A model generated the notes under the pieces. That model was not told where the DNA came from and did not search any database. It worked only from the letters and a program-made list of their open reading frames with translations. 64,000 nt of DNA, taken from positions 4,421,453-4,485,452 of the forward strand of contig NC_135571.1 of the NCBI RefSeq assembly GCF_964340395.1, written 5' to 3'. Shown here piece by piece: positions 15,525 to 27,883 of this stretch. The translations under genes and the position numbers were made by a program. This DNA comes from Glandiceps talaboti (Eukaryota > Hemichordata > Enteropneusta > Spengelidae). Every line of letters starts with the position of its first letter. Positions within the stretch are counted from its first letter, which is position 1.

Positions 15525-15950
15525 GATTGTAACACCAAGACAAGTCTCTGGGTGTAGAGAGCTTCTTGAGAGAGTAACATCAAGACAAGTCTCTGGGTGC
15601 AGAGAGCTTAACACCAAGACAAGTCCTTGGGTGAAGAGCTTCTTGAGATAGTAACACTTTGGGTGGGGAGCTTCTTGAGATAGTAAAACCAAGACAAGTC
15701 TCTGAGTGTAGAGAACTTCCTGAGGTGGTAACACCAAGTCAAGTCTCTCGGTGGAGAGTCTTAGAGAGCTTCTACAGATAGTAACACCAAGTCAAGTCTC
15801 TCGGGGGAGAGTCTTAGAGAGCTTCTACAGATAGTAACACCAAGACAAGTCTCTGGGTGGCGAGAGCCTCTACAGATAGTAACACCAAGACAAGTCTCTG
15901 GGTGGCGAGAGCTTCTACATATAGTAACACCAAGACGAGTCTAGGGCAAC
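15525..15950. repeat. ~60 bp tandem satellite (GAGCTTCTTGAGATAGTAACA...), locus 1
   Basis: About seven units contain AACACCAAGACAAGTCTCTG, GGTGTAGAGA and GCTTCTTGAGATAGT, at roughly 55-65 bp spacing. The same unit, inverted, forms the array at 54360-54665. Confidence 0.88.
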
Positions 15951-16254
15951 GGCTACATGACCTGACCGCCTTTTTTCACACGATGTCAATGAACGGTATA
16001 TTGACATTGATTGAATGCACCTAAACAACCTTTATCGGCCTTAGCTTTGCTAGGAGAAACAAGTTAAATATAGTATATAGCTTTTGTTTACTCTGTACAC
16101 AACATCACAGTGTTGATGAAAACCACCTTCACTCTATACAGTTAGTACAATCAAAATAATACTATACACACTCTACAATTGGGTTTATAGTTACACACAT
16201 TGCAAGGTAAATTTAACCTGGATAAATAAATCACAAAATAGGCTGTAACCAAAA

Positions 16255-16865
16255 CTTTTGTTTCCCTCTGAATCTTTGTGCAGCAGAGATGTAAATAACT
16301 TTTGGAGTATGTATGGAGGTTGCAATAATATGGGAGGAAAATGTACTCGAGGTGTAAATAACTTTTCTGAAATATGGGAAGCAAATGTTCTGTGTAGAGC
16401 CACTTTGTCAATGTTGACCGCAAATATGCTGTTACTAAAAATATTTGTTTCTCTCTGAATCTTTTGTAGCAGAGATGTAAATAACTTTTGGAGTATGTAC
16501 GGAGGTTGCAATAATATGGGAGGAAAATGTACTCAAGGTATAAATAACTCTTCTGAAATATGGGAAGCAAATGTTCTGTTGAGAGTCACTTTGTCAATGT
16601 TGTCTATAATTATTTCCCTCTAAACTTTTTAACAGAAATATAAATAACTTTCTTTAGTATATATGGAGGTTGCAATAGTATGCGAGGAAAATGTAGCCAG
16701 GATGTAAATAACTTTTCCGAACATTAAAGGCAGTAAAATGTTGTGTATACGGGAACTTTGTGAATTTAGTCTGAAATTGTGTTGTTACTAAGTACCAGGG
16801 CATTTGTTTCTTATCCAATTCTTTGTACAGCAGAGATGTAAATAACTTGTTTGAGGATGTAGAAT
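16255..16865. repeat. ~165-190 bp tandem array, 3.5 copies
   Basis: TTTGTTTCCCTCTGAATC and GCAGAGATGTAAATAACTTT recur at about 16257, 16444, 16609 and 16803. Units also share GGAGGTTGCAATAATATGGG. The overlapping minus-strand open frames are translations of the repeat. Confidence 0.85.
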
Positions 16866-16939
16866 TTTGTTTTAGGTAGTAAAGTTCTGGACAGAAACTG
16901 GTTTCAGAAACAACCATACCGATACTGCTGACTGCCGAA

Positions 16940-17065
16940 CATGTAGGTATAGGTCGAGTAATAACTGCACCCCTACCAATAAATGGAATGTCCTAGGTAT
17001 GTCTTCATATGTAGGTCTACTAATAATTGCAACCCCAACCAATAAATGGAATGTCCAAAGCATGT
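16940..17065. repeat. ~62 bp tandem duplication
   Basis: TGTAGGT...ACCAATAAATGGAATGTCC occurs at about 16941-17000 and 17010-17060. Confidence 0.7.
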
Positions 17066-18315
17066 TTTCATAGGTTTGTGAATTCAGGCTGAAATTACAA
17101 AAATTGCCGTTTTTTGTGTAATATTTTTCTACAACTCAATTCTATTTTAGACTACAATCATACAAATTAAACTTGTTTGTGAATTGGCACAAAAATTATC
17201 TTATTTTCAGGCTAAAATTATTTGAACAAAAATTGTCGTTTTTGTGTAATTTTTTTGTACAATTCAATTCTATTTTAGACTAGAATCATACAAATTATAC
17301 TTGTTAGTGAATTGGCACTAAAATTGTTTGATTTTTTCTGTCAGTGATTTTATTAAATAAACGAAAATAGCTGTGATTTTTATGATACAAGGTTGTGACT
17401 ATTGTAATTCTGTATTGCCGTCAGGTGGCCTTGCTGAATCCAATACTAATCACTTTGTTGACTGTACAAGTAGAAACCTTAGTGAATTAAGTATGGTCGG
17501 TACTTTATATGTTTGTACCCTATGTGGCATGAACCGTGACCTCTGACCTCTCTCTCTACCTTCTGAACAAAGTGCACAAATTTGGAATTTTGACGGTACA
17601 TTATCACTGCCTGTATACAGGATATTGTGAAATATCTCATTTTACAAATTATTTCAACCTTCCTTTCCTATAATCACTGGCATCAATTTTACAAGATTTT
17701 ATTTGCAAACACAAACAAACGATTATTTATTCAGAACCTTTTCCAACTAATTATTATTAACAAACAACAAATTCTTCTTAGATTTTTGGAAAATTTCAAT
17801 TTCATTTTGGACTGAAATCACAAAATACATAATTATATTTGTATTCGTGAATTGTCAAAATGAATATTGCATTGCCACTGAAATCAATTCTTTTCAGTTC
17901 GTTGTATAATCAACTCCGTGTTAGTCTGAGGCTGAAATAAGAGACATAATACCTAATGAATTCCTACCCAAATTATTTTGAACAAAAATGGTGGAAAAAA
18001 ATTACCACATTTCAATTTTAATTTGGATTAGAAATGTCCAAATATTACACCTAATGAATATCCGACACAGTTATTTGAAACACTTTTTCTGTTTCTGTTG
18101 AATTGTGCATTTTTTTGCACAATTCAACACTGAAATCATACAAATAATACTTGTTTTTGAATTGAGGCTAAACCTATTTTATTTTCCTGCTACAAAATAT
18201 TTTACAATTTTGTAAATTTTTGTTACATTATCACTTAATTTTAGACCAGAATATTAAAAATATACCTAATCTATGGATTGGTGTCAATATTTTGGTTTAA
18301 AAATGATAAAATATA
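17065..18315. repeat. Diverged AT-rich tandem array, ~128 bp unit
   Basis: CAATTCTATTTTAGACTA recurs at 17137 and 17265 (128 bp apart), with ATCATACAAATTA and TTGTGTAAT blocks. Increasingly diverged units (TTTTAGAC, AATCATACAAATAA) continue to about 18315. Confidence 0.6.
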
Positions 18316-20050
18316 CCAAACATTCATAAAACTGAGGTCTATATTTTTACTCACAATATACATGTAGGGAAAGGTTACATTTTGTAAGTGTGTCAATGTG
18401 TATACGTACATGTACTTGAGTTGAGTGTAATTTACTCTGATTTATAGACTATTTTAATCTGTGACTAGTTCATTAAAAGAGAATTTATACAAGGATTTTA
18501 TTGGTTTTGTCAACTTCACAAAGTACGCATTTCAAATTCAACATCTAAGACATATACATAATGTAAGCCATGCTAAATTGGGAGCAAGCTTATAATGCAA
18601 TCGTCTCATTTCATTGAAACATGATGAAGGTGTTCTGATTTATTTCAATGTCTTGTCATCATAATGTCAGTGGCTTAAAAAGAAACAAGGCTTCATCAAA
18701 GACATAGCCCCCAACATTTTAATTAAGTTATTCATATTCTGAATTTTTAAGGACAAATGTGCCAATCTATCATAATTGCAATGGTCATGAACAAAGTGGT
18801 GGACATGCACACATGTATGCACACACATACAAATGCACAGACGAACAGACACAGAACCCAACTTCAAGTTGAAGCCCTATGTAGCTCTATGGCATGGTTA
18901 GAAACAACATCACAATGTCACTGATTGTAGGATGGTGACCTCACAAGCGCATGTCTAAGCGAAAATTATCACTTATTGCTGAAATTGTGGAACTTTGATA
19001 AAAGAAATATTTCAAAAGTTTTCTTCGGACTTTACTTGTGATTTCTAAGTCATTCAGAATGTTAAAGTATGATTGTGAAATGAAAGCATCAACATCTACA
19101 TATACACGTACCTTTAAGTTAGTTTTTTCCTTTTTTTTAATTGGCCATTTCACTGAATTTTACAAATTTGTCGTTTTCATTTTTTTTTTCATTTTTTTTT
19201 TCAAAAGCATATAGCACTCAAATATTAGGGAACAGTCATGCCCAAAATATCAGTTTTATCTAAAATCAATCCATGTATAAGGCCATTGTACTTAATTTCA
19301 ACATACCAATTTGGTTTGAAATCCATGATTCCGAGGCCTGGCCTTATCTTAATTTATTTTTTATCTTTTTTATCTTTTTCTGGTCATGACAGATTTCACA
19401 GATTCGGGACTAAATTCTAAGTTTATCTCAGTAAATATCAACTATTTGTGATCAATTCTAAGTTCATACTTGCGTTGTCTATCGTACACAGAAACACAAA
19501 TTACTCAAAAAACTGTTTTGTCATGGCTGATCATAGACCCTCCTTAGTGAAGGGTTTGAGCTGACTGTAATGTTATGTTATTGTTTATTAAGGTGTCCTA
19601 TGTGGACCTATTTCAATTATACAATACTTAAACAAAATTTACAAACAAAAAAGCCACATCCAGCCCTCTGGCTTATAGGACACAAAAAGAAACTTCCAAA
19701 TACATAAATAAATAAATATCACATAATTATGTTTTAATTATAAATAAAGGTTTTCCTACGATTAAATGCTTCGTGTAGAAAGTTTGCAGTATCACTGGGA
19801 AATGTTAACATTAAATGGCATAGTTTATCGTCTATAAACAATAAACTCTTCAAGTTTCATATTTACATGTAGTTGTAAATCAGTGTAGACGACATCGGCA
19901 ACAAAGTATACATTATTGTAGGCTGTACAAATTCACACAATTCACGATAACAGGAGCTAAGAATCATCCACTGACCACAAAAATGCTACCGACATCAGAC
20001 CTTTCACCGAGTGCCATTTCTCTCTGACTGAGAAAGCAACAGACAAACAG
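18316..20050. other. No gene seen; AT-rich with T-tracts and a possible LINE tail
   Basis: No conserved reading frame was recognised. Poly-T runs lie around 19180-19203. On the minus strand, 19590-19700 (GTGTCCTATAAGCC ... ACATAGGACACCTTAATAAA) resembles a short retroelement 3' end with a small inverted repeat, at low certainty. Confidence 0.35.
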
Positions 20051-20054
20051 CCCT

Positions 20055-20150
20055 TCAATAATTTCTGTGTTCTCTCTGAACAAGGTAACAGGGACACTGA
20101 GTCCTCTTGTAATTTCTGTGTTCTCTCTGAACAAGGTAACAGGGCTTCTG
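20055..20150. repeat. 51 bp tandem duplication
   Basis: AATTTCTGTGTTCTCTCTGA followed by ACAAGGTAACAGGG is present twice, at about 20060 and 20111. Confidence 0.85.
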
Positions 20151-20159
20151 AGCCCCTTT

Positions 20160-20555
20160 TGCAGTTTCTAACAAGTTTCCCGTCCCCCTCCCTAACCTAA
20201 CATTCACAAGTGCGACATCGATACGTTTATATACATGTATGACATAAACCATGATGAAAATTATAGCAGTCACACCACTACGATCAATGCATTGTAGAAA
20301 CATGATGGTAAACACATTAAACTAACACCTGAAACCCAGCACTGTATATCACATTAAAATTAGAAGTAAACTTTAATCAACTTATCAACAGCTCAGTCGT
20401 ATTAAAATACAAAACCTGTTATCAATGAAGGCGTGAAATTTTCAAAATTTGGTTAAAAGTGCGAAAATGAAGTCGTGTAATTGTATTGACACTAGATCCC
20501 TTACCCCTAAACAACAAAGTTTGTTTAATGAGCTTGTGTGACATTGTACGACCCG
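20160..20555 (-). mobile_element. TIR element family D, copy 1 (inverted, left end lost)
   Basis: Read on the minus strand it matches the element at 59868-60272: GTTGATAAGTTGATTAAA, GTGATATACAGTGCTGGGTT, and CGCACTTGTGAA then GGGAGGGGGA. The terminal GAGCTTGTGTGACATTGT is present at 20528-20547 but its partner at the left end is missing. Confidence 0.7.
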
Positions 20556-20864
20556 TCCCTTACTTCACTGTGTTTACACTCAATACCTTTATGGTTACCT
20601 ACACATTATCACACTACTGTTACACATAATACGAGTGTTTATTGAAATTGAAATTTTCAAGCCACTACATTCTATTAAATTATTTCATAGGTAATTAAAC
20701 TTTCCCTTACATTGGTCTATTAAGTACAATTAAGTAAATTGTTTTCATTCTCAAGTGACATAGCTCTGTGCGTTAAATATTGATTACAGAAAAATCCATT
20801 AATGGCCTTGCTGAAACCCATTGTGAGTTGTGTTAGGTAATAGCTATTATAATGTTGATAGGTA

Positions 20865-21180
20865 TGGAGTCATGATGGTCAAACAGTTAGAGTGGTCCTG
20901 GTTTTAAATCTGCAAGTTGTAGCCTTGCCACTGCTGTTTGTTTCTGAATGGATAAAGTCCTTGGGCAAGACTTACACCATAATTGTGGGGAGTTGTATAA
21001 TCAGGTACCTGGTAGGATAGAGGTTGCAATGTGAATTTATCCTACAGACTAACAATGGCCTTGTATACACCCAAGGGAGTTGAGGTATAAAGGCCATTGT
21101 GCCACTATAGGTCTCTGCTAACGGCAATAATTGTGTAAAGCACTTTGAACACTGGGGAAATGACAATAAAAGCTAGCATT
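20865..21180 (+). mobile_element. tRNA-derived SINE with L2-like tail, copy 1
   Basis: GAGTCATGATGG then GTTAGAGTGG (A-box-like) and a decayed B box are followed by TCCTTGGGCAAGACTT, GGATAGAGGTTGCAATGTGA, AGGGAGTTGAGGTATAAAGG and a tail AAAGCACTTTGAACACTGG...AATAAAAGC. It matches 35160-35495 throughout. The 3' end resembles the tail shared by L2-type LINEs, the likely source of mobilisation. Confidence 0.8.
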
Positions 21181-21192
21181 GCAATACTTAAA

Positions 21193-21342
21193 TGTTATTC
21201 CCCAATATTTGTTCTTCATTCAGCCAAGGAAAATATGAGTGGCCTAAGGGGCCTTTGTCGCTATGAGTCGCTAGACGAGTAGTGACAACCCCTAGGTCAT
21301 GAGTATTTTCCGCTAAATTAAGAAAAATATTGGAGAATAACA
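21193..21342. mobile_element. Palindromic MITE (family C), copy 2
   Basis: This 150 bp element starts TGTTATTCCCCAATA and ends TATTGGAGAATAACA. The arms are inverted over nearly the whole length, with a short loop around 21265. It follows directly after the SINE at 20865-21180. Confidence 0.85.
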
Positions 21343-22049
21343 TAATTATACCAGCACCATGCTGTTAAAACCTAGATGATGATATAAACATACATATGTG
21401 TACATGTATATACACTGGTCCATGCGTGAGATCTTGCAAGATAAGGAAAAATGCATTTTTCGTTAAATTTTACCTATTTTTCTTAAAAATGTGTTTTTTT
21501 AAGTTTAGAATATAAAGAAACTAATGGGTGACAATATGTTAATCTGTGATATTTAGTTCAAGAATGAAGCACTATTAATTTCACATATCCTGTACTTTCA
21601 AAATTACATGAGAACTTGGTGCCTCTGTTACCTTGTCCACGAAGTACACACGGCTATAACACTGCATTCTTACAAAACTGTTACAAACAACAGATATTAT
21701 GATTAATAAAAATTACTTTTATCTTCTACAATTTATGAATTTAAGTCAAATTTTTGGTTAAAAAACAATTATCACGATCCAATATTGATGATGCGATTAC
21801 AAAATGGCGGAATCCGATGATGTAATATCTAAAAAGATCTTGTTTATGTACCAGAGGGAATTAAAATGTTCCATGAGCACATAATACACTGGCCAACATA
21901 ATGACAATGAAAACACTAATAAAATTGACAACATAACCATTTTATGGGAGAGAGACAAATAAATAATGTGAGCAATAAAGACAGTTCAAGTGTATTTCAC
22001 GCAATAAAACTGAATAATCCTGATCATGATTAAATATTTTACTAATGGA

Positions 22050-22229
22050 CATTTCTACTCGCAGTCAAAAAATTGCTCGGAATAATTTTCACCGACATCT
22101 CATCAGCATCGTCGGGAATGTGCTACAACAGGCTATTTGTCATGTGTTTTGGGAAAGACACCCCTGATGATGCTAACGAGATGTCGGTGGGTTGCTTGCA
22201 AGAAATGTTTCGACTGTGAGAAGAAATTT
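22050..22229. mobile_element. Foldback MITE (family E), copy 1
   Basis: The left end ATTTCTACTCGCAGTC and right end GACTGTGAGAAGAAATTT are inverted. The inner arms CGACATCTCATCAGCATCG and GATGATGCTAACGAGATGTC are also inverted. It shares arms with 41281-41477. Confidence 0.82.
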
Positions 22230-22609
22230 GTTATAACTAGGAACACAGAGTTCATGAACACTCATTCTCACATAAAATATTTTGTTTTTATGCTCAGTGG
22301 CGTTATTGAGCAATATCACAATACTGCCTATATTAGTTACAAACTTGATTACAAAACAAACATTAGTAATGGAGAATAAATTGTTCAATTTTCCCCAAAA
22401 ATCAATAGGAGAATAAAATATAGTTACTTTAGAATGGTGAATTAGAAATGAATGCAAAGTTTCGACCCATCTACTACGGACCTTGATCACGCAATGATTA
22501 AGTTATTCAGCGTTAATTTCATTTTGATAAATTGAGTGTTAAAATCGTTTCCAATTTACCGTTCCAAAGGAACAATATTTTACTATCCAGCATCAGGAAT
22601 TTTACAATT

Positions 22610-22955
22610 ATTCAACTACTGTAGCTCAGTGCAATGTTGATGCAACAATAGTGTACCAACATTTTAATATATTGAATAAAAAATGTAGCAATAATTTTAA
22701 TAGGTCTGAACAATACTGTAACCATAGATAATGTAACAATAACTAATTCTGATTTCGCAATAACGTAGCAATTTTTTAAATATATTGAGTAATAATGTAA
22801 CAATAATTTGCATAGTTCTGTTGAACAATAATGAAACCTTAAATAATGTAATAACTAATTCTGATTTCACAATAATGTACCAATATTTAAATATATTGAG
22901 TAATAATGTAGCAATAATTTGCATAGTTCTGTTGAACAATAATGAAACCATAAAT
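22610..22955. repeat. ~120-128 bp AT-rich tandem repeat
   Basis: TGTAACAATAATTTGCATAG then TTCTGTTGAACAATAATGAA occurs at about 22796 and 22910, with more diverged units to the left (22625, 22680). Open frames on both strands are repeat translations. Confidence 0.75.
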
Positions 22956-23459
22956 TCAATTCTGTTTCTATGTATCCTTTATCCCTTTCTGTGTATGGTT
23001 TATTTACACACCTGTTGCACAGAGTATTGGTAACAACCTATCAGGACAGCAGTTACAAATTTGTATTTTGAATAACTTGTTCTCAACAGAAAGCACACTA
23101 TTTTTAACAAAGAAACATGTATAAATTGATCGATTAAAATACATATCTGGGAACAGGCAATCACAAAAGGTGATGTAAATTAATGAAAACTGTTTTGCAA
23201 ATAATGTAAAACTCTGATTTCTTGAACTCCGATCAGTTTTACTGTGTATATCATTTTGACTTCACTTTATACCTGGACATGCTGACGTTAGTGTTTGTGT
23301 GTTTAATCTGTGTCATTTATTCAATATATTATACATGTATATGTAAACTGTATAACTACCAGTTTGATGCTCAACTATCTCACACCTAAATCACCTAAAA
23401 ATTCTATCATTACTCATGCGTCTTTTTGCAAGCAAAAGTAAATATGCAAATACATCATC

Positions 23460-24190
23460 TCACCTTTTTTACAAAACAATTTTATAGCATGAAATGTTTT
23501 CGAAAAATACATGTAGTTTTATGCAAACATATAAAGTCAGACATATTTCAAACATATGATCATATTTTGAATTTAGTTTTTTGTCACCAAACAATTCTCT
23601 GACATTTTGTAAGACTAACTTTACATGAACAACTACACATACATATTTCAAACATACGGTCTTTCAGTTTTTTTATAAAACAATTCTGTAATATTAGAAA
23701 GTGTTTTCTACGCAGTTTTATGTGAACAAGTACATATACATATTTCAACATACACATGTATGGTCACAATTTTAGGGCTTGAAATTAACAGTAGTCCTGT
23801 GTCCACAGACTACCAATTCATGTCATGGGACTACCATAATTTGCAGCTGGTAGCCCACTCAGACTACCACTGATTATGCATGGTTTCAAGGATGGAAGAT
23901 TTACGAACATTTAGTAACACACATACATATATTTCCAATCTATATAGAGGAAATCTGTTTTCAGTTCAGGAATATGAGACTACTGGTTACCATCCTTGGA
24001 CTACCAATTTCTAAATTTCGAGCCCTGAATTTCAATTTAGTTTTTTACAAAACAATTCTACATAACGAGATGTTTTGTCAGAAAATACATGTAGTTTCGT
24101 CAATACTTTAAATCACGTTTGAATTTACTTTTTATCCGAGAAAATTCTGTGACACTTTGAAATGTTTTGCGAGAACATACATGTACTGTA
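23460..24190. repeat. Diverged tandem repeat (TTTACAAAACAATTCT...), split by an insertion
   Basis: Blocks TTTTTTACAAAACAATTYT, GAAATGTTTT and ATACATGTAGTTT recur at about 23466, 23576, 23670, 24044 and 24130. The run is broken by an element at 23774-24026. Confidence 0.65.
23774..24026. mobile_element. Inserted TIR-like element (AGGGCTYGAAATT), 253 bp
   Basis: The left end AGGGCTTGAAATTAACAG and the right end, read inverted, AGGGCTCGAAATTTAGAAAT form short terminal inverted repeats. Internally, GACTACCAATT occurs in both halves. It interrupts a tandem array, so the borders are clear from context. Confidence 0.65.
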
Positions 24191-24295
24191 GCTATAAAAC
24201 ATATATACATGTACTGGTATACAGTCAGTTTTCTGTGTTAGCTTATGTAATGTTACATTTAGCTGTACTCTCTCTGAATGTCACCACTAAATGAT

Positions 24296-24655
24296 TCATA
24301 AATAAAACTTTGGAACATGACAGTTGGAAGCATACAGGTGGTATAGTACTGGTACGGTACATCTCTCAACCTGTACATTATTGACAGATTACTGATATGT
24401 ATTATACTAGACATTTGTTTGTCCTGTACTGAGAATTCCAAATGAGTTGTCGTATCAATATCAGTAAGATGGTTACAATCGACCACAAATAAAAATTTGG
24501 AACACGACAGTTGAAGCGTACGGGTGGTATAGTACGTCTCTAAACCTCTGCATTATTGACAAAGTACCCATATGTATTATAGACATTGTTTGCCCCGTAC
24601 TGAGAATTCCAAACGAGTTGCCGTATCAATATCGGTACGTCAGTTACAACTTACA
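24296..24655. repeat. ~187 bp tandem duplication
   Basis: TTTGGAACATGACAGTTG through CTGAGAATTCCAAATGAGTT and CGTATCAATATC at 24309-24465 recurs at 24496-24640 with moderate divergence. Confidence 0.85.
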
Positions 24656-25489
24656 ATCAACCAAACTGACCAACAACATATAAATTATTCACCCACCTGT
24701 GACATATCAATTCAAAAACACATCATTACTGCTACAAACTCTCAAATCCTATGATATCTACTGCAAATTACTGCCGAAAAGCACTCCAGTGAGTTGTTGA
24801 CACCAAACAGACACATATCAGTTCTCCCATGAAAAAAAATCTATATATTGACGTCCGTGTACATGTAGTTGTGAATGTCTTGCATTCAGTTTCCAAATAG
24901 CTTTTGTTATGCTAATTAGGTCAGAGGTCATGCTATTGAATTCATGACACAAGAATGGTTTTTTCATTGGGTGAGGTGACCTTACTATCATACCTGTACT
25001 TTTTCAAGTAGTCTTTCTCTTTCAGTAGATTAAATATTGACATTCAACATGTTAAAAAACGTTTCCGACTTTTTATTTCAAATTATCTTATCAATAACTG
25101 AGAAAACTCCATCGTCCTATGATACATTTGTTGTATCATGGTAGAAAAAGGATGAAACCTGTTAAAATTTAATTATCACGATATTTATTCCCTATCGCTT
25201 CCTTTTATGTGAACCTTGGTAACACCTTGGGACAGAGTAGGGCAAATCCGATCACAGGTTATAATCCCCCATTATCGCTGATTGATTATAAACATTATTG
25301 ATTGATCAAGGTCCGAAGTTGATTGAATGAACTGGCACAATTGTTTCAAAATGTAGATGACATCAACCAACGAGATAATTGCAACAATGAGCCACAGTGA
25401 GATATCTGATGTAATTGACAGTTCCCAATACCTTGAACTGAGAGAATACTTCCTAATTAACAACTGGCCACAAGAATAATATTTATTTA

Positions 25490-25737
25490 CACCCAATAAT
25501 TCTTATGTATATCAGTGGTTGCCTCCCAAGATATCCAGTGAGGACCACTGCTCATTGGTCTAGTGTTTGCATAGGATGAAACTGGAGTACTTGGGGAAAC
25601 CTGTGTAGATCAAAAATTGAATGACACTCTTCTTATTTACAACATGACAAATTAAATCAAAACCCTATCAGGGCTCAAACTCTAGTAGTAAGAGGCAAGC
25701 TGTTATATGTATGTGTTACACCACTTGGCCATCGACA
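25490..25737 (-). mobile_element. tRNA-derived SINE, second family
   Basis: On the minus strand GATGGCCAAGTGGTGTAACA (A box) and AGAGTTTGAGCCCTG (B box) form a tRNA-like head. A body with GTTTCCCCAAGTACTCC and GAGCAGTGGTCCTCACTGGA follows. It is probably a decayed copy. It is distinct from the L2-tailed SINEs in this window. Confidence 0.65.
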
Positions 25738-25965
25738 ACTTACAGTGTAATTTCAAAATCAAATGATGGACTCTGCTGGTGGTAGTCTATCCAAATTGTC
25801 AAGTGTCACCTGCATACCTACATGTATACTCACCTCCATTTAACTAATTGGTTTTGTTTGTTGTGTTGTGTTTAACTAATGAACATACTTGTCTATGAAT
25901 GGAGAGTCTTGCCTAATCTATACTCATTGCCACTAAAATTAGAACATTTCATTTTGTTTTGTTAA

Positions 25966-26262
25966 ATTTGTGTTGTGTTGTGTTGTGTTGTGTTGTGTTG
26001 TGTTGTGCTGTGTGTTGCGCTGTGCTGCATGTTGTGTTGTGCTGTGTTGTGCGTTGTGCTGTGCTGTGCTGCATGTTGTGTTGTGCTATGTTGTGTTGTG
26101 CTGTGCTGTGATGTGTTGTGTTGTGCTATGCTGTGCTGTGTTGTGTTGTTATGTCGTGTTGTGTTGTGTTGTGTTGTGTTGCGCTGCACGTTGTGTTGTG
26201 CTATGTTGTGTTGTGCTATGCTGCCTTGTATTGTGCTGTGTTGTTTTGTTTTGTTTTGTTTC
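25966..26262. repeat. Degenerate TGTTG/TGCTG pentanucleotide array
   Basis: This is a nearly 300 bp run of TGTTG units with TGCTG, TGCGC and TGATG variants. A larger block (GCTGCATGTTGTGTTGTGCT) is repeated at about 26022 and 26070. Both strands stay open only because the repeat lacks stops. Confidence 0.95.
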
Positions 26263-26279
26263 ACAAACCCACAGGGCAA

Positions 26280-27150
26280 TGACCTGATACAGAATTACTG
26301 GGCATGGGACTATAGTGTACCTGTCTACTAACTAAATGGTACGCCTACATCTAGACCCATTTCTACCTATACTCTAAATTAATTGTTTTGTTTTGTTTTG
26401 TTTAACAAACGTACTTACTATAATACTACTAGTACTAGTACTGGGTGAATAACCTGAGATAGAATACAATGAATTAAGACCTGTGTGGGACTGCCTCCTG
26501 GACTGTCTGTCTTACAATGGAGTAGTTTACTTGCATGCCTTCATTATGTAGTTCAGATCTTTCACAGGATTCACTTCAGACTACATAGAACTTAGAAGTT
26601 GAAGGGACACAGGCTGAGTTTAGACGGTTTTTACTTTGGTTAGTAATACATAATACTTTACATAAAAAGATGGCTAAACTAATCAAGTATAGTGTTTACA
26701 ACGATTCATGTAGCCATGACGTGTCACTTTTTACCAACCATCCAACTCATGCGTTGTTCATGTAATGACAGGGATTTCCTCAGATTTGTTGATACATACC
26801 AACAATTATGTCATCAAATCTTTCATATATTATATCTAAATACCAGGATTGAGTTATACCAGTATCAAGTAACGAATGAGTGCATGTGCTTCAGTAAGTA
26901 GACTACAACATGTAACATTTCATAGGCAACAAAAATTGAGTCCAAAAACCATCTAAACTCAACCTGTGCCCCTTTAACTAACAGTAAACTAAATAATTTT
27001 ATATGTACATCAAAGTAAAAGTGATATCAAATTTGCTGAAATTATCCCAAAAACAGTTATTGCCAGAATCCAAAATTGATCAAAACCTTCACTGGACCAA
27101 CTTCTGTGTACTGATAGCCTAAACATAGAAAAAACAATACTAGTCAACCT
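26280..27150. other. No gene seen
   Basis: There is unique AT-rich sequence with a short TTTTG run near 26385 and an ACTAGT run near 26428. No exon with supporting splice sites or conserved protein was recognised. Confidence 0.35.
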
Positions 27151-27159
27151 ATTGATAAT

Positions 27160-27824
27160 GTACATAGACATTTCCATCAATACACTTATTCATCACATCT
27201 AAATCGTATATTAATGTCACAGAAAATGATTGTTCGAACAGTTTTGTTTAAATCTCCAACGGATCACTCATCTCCTTTGTTTGCTCAGTTGAATATTCTA
27301 GATGTTTTTAAACTGCATAGATATTTGATAGGTTCCTTTATTTATGGCTTGATCCATCAACTATCACCACACACTTTGTATGATTATTTTGAACCTTCAC
27401 ACCATAACTACAATACAAGACTCTGTTCATATCAAAATATTTACCCATATTATGCCAGAACAAACTCAGGTCAGTTTTCTTTCTCCTTCTCAGGGGCAAA
27501 AATCTGGAATAGCATCCCTGTCAACATAAGATGTATCAATACGCTAAACGAATTTAAGCGATCTTATAAACAATTTCTTCTAGAAGAGTAAATTAAACCA
27601 CTGTACAATTTATTGTTACCGTATGTTCTTCATAAGTACTATGAACTCCGAGGTACTATGTATTTGCTTTTGCTATATCACTTTGCTGTCAAACATTGTA
27701 TATAACTATGGTAGGGGACAGGCTTGAATAGCTGTAAGCTAAATCCCGATTCCCCTATTTACCCACGAAATAGTATTTTTGTATGTGTATCTGTAATGTT
27801 CATTTGTGCTTTTGGGTAAATAAA

Positions 27825-27883
<59 letters not shown>

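Noticed and set aside
16151-16570. Minus-strand 139-codon frame with internal repeats
   Set aside because: Two units of the ~187 bp tandem array read in frame; composition is not protein-like.
22137-22490. Frames on both strands with Cys residues (CKKCFDCEKK)
   Set aside because: They lie across the foldback MITE at 22050-22229 and are not conserved in its relative at 41281.
25962-26331. 100+ codon frames rich in VLCC or TTQH
   Set aside because: Produced by the TGTTG pentanucleotide repeat lacking stop codons on both strands.
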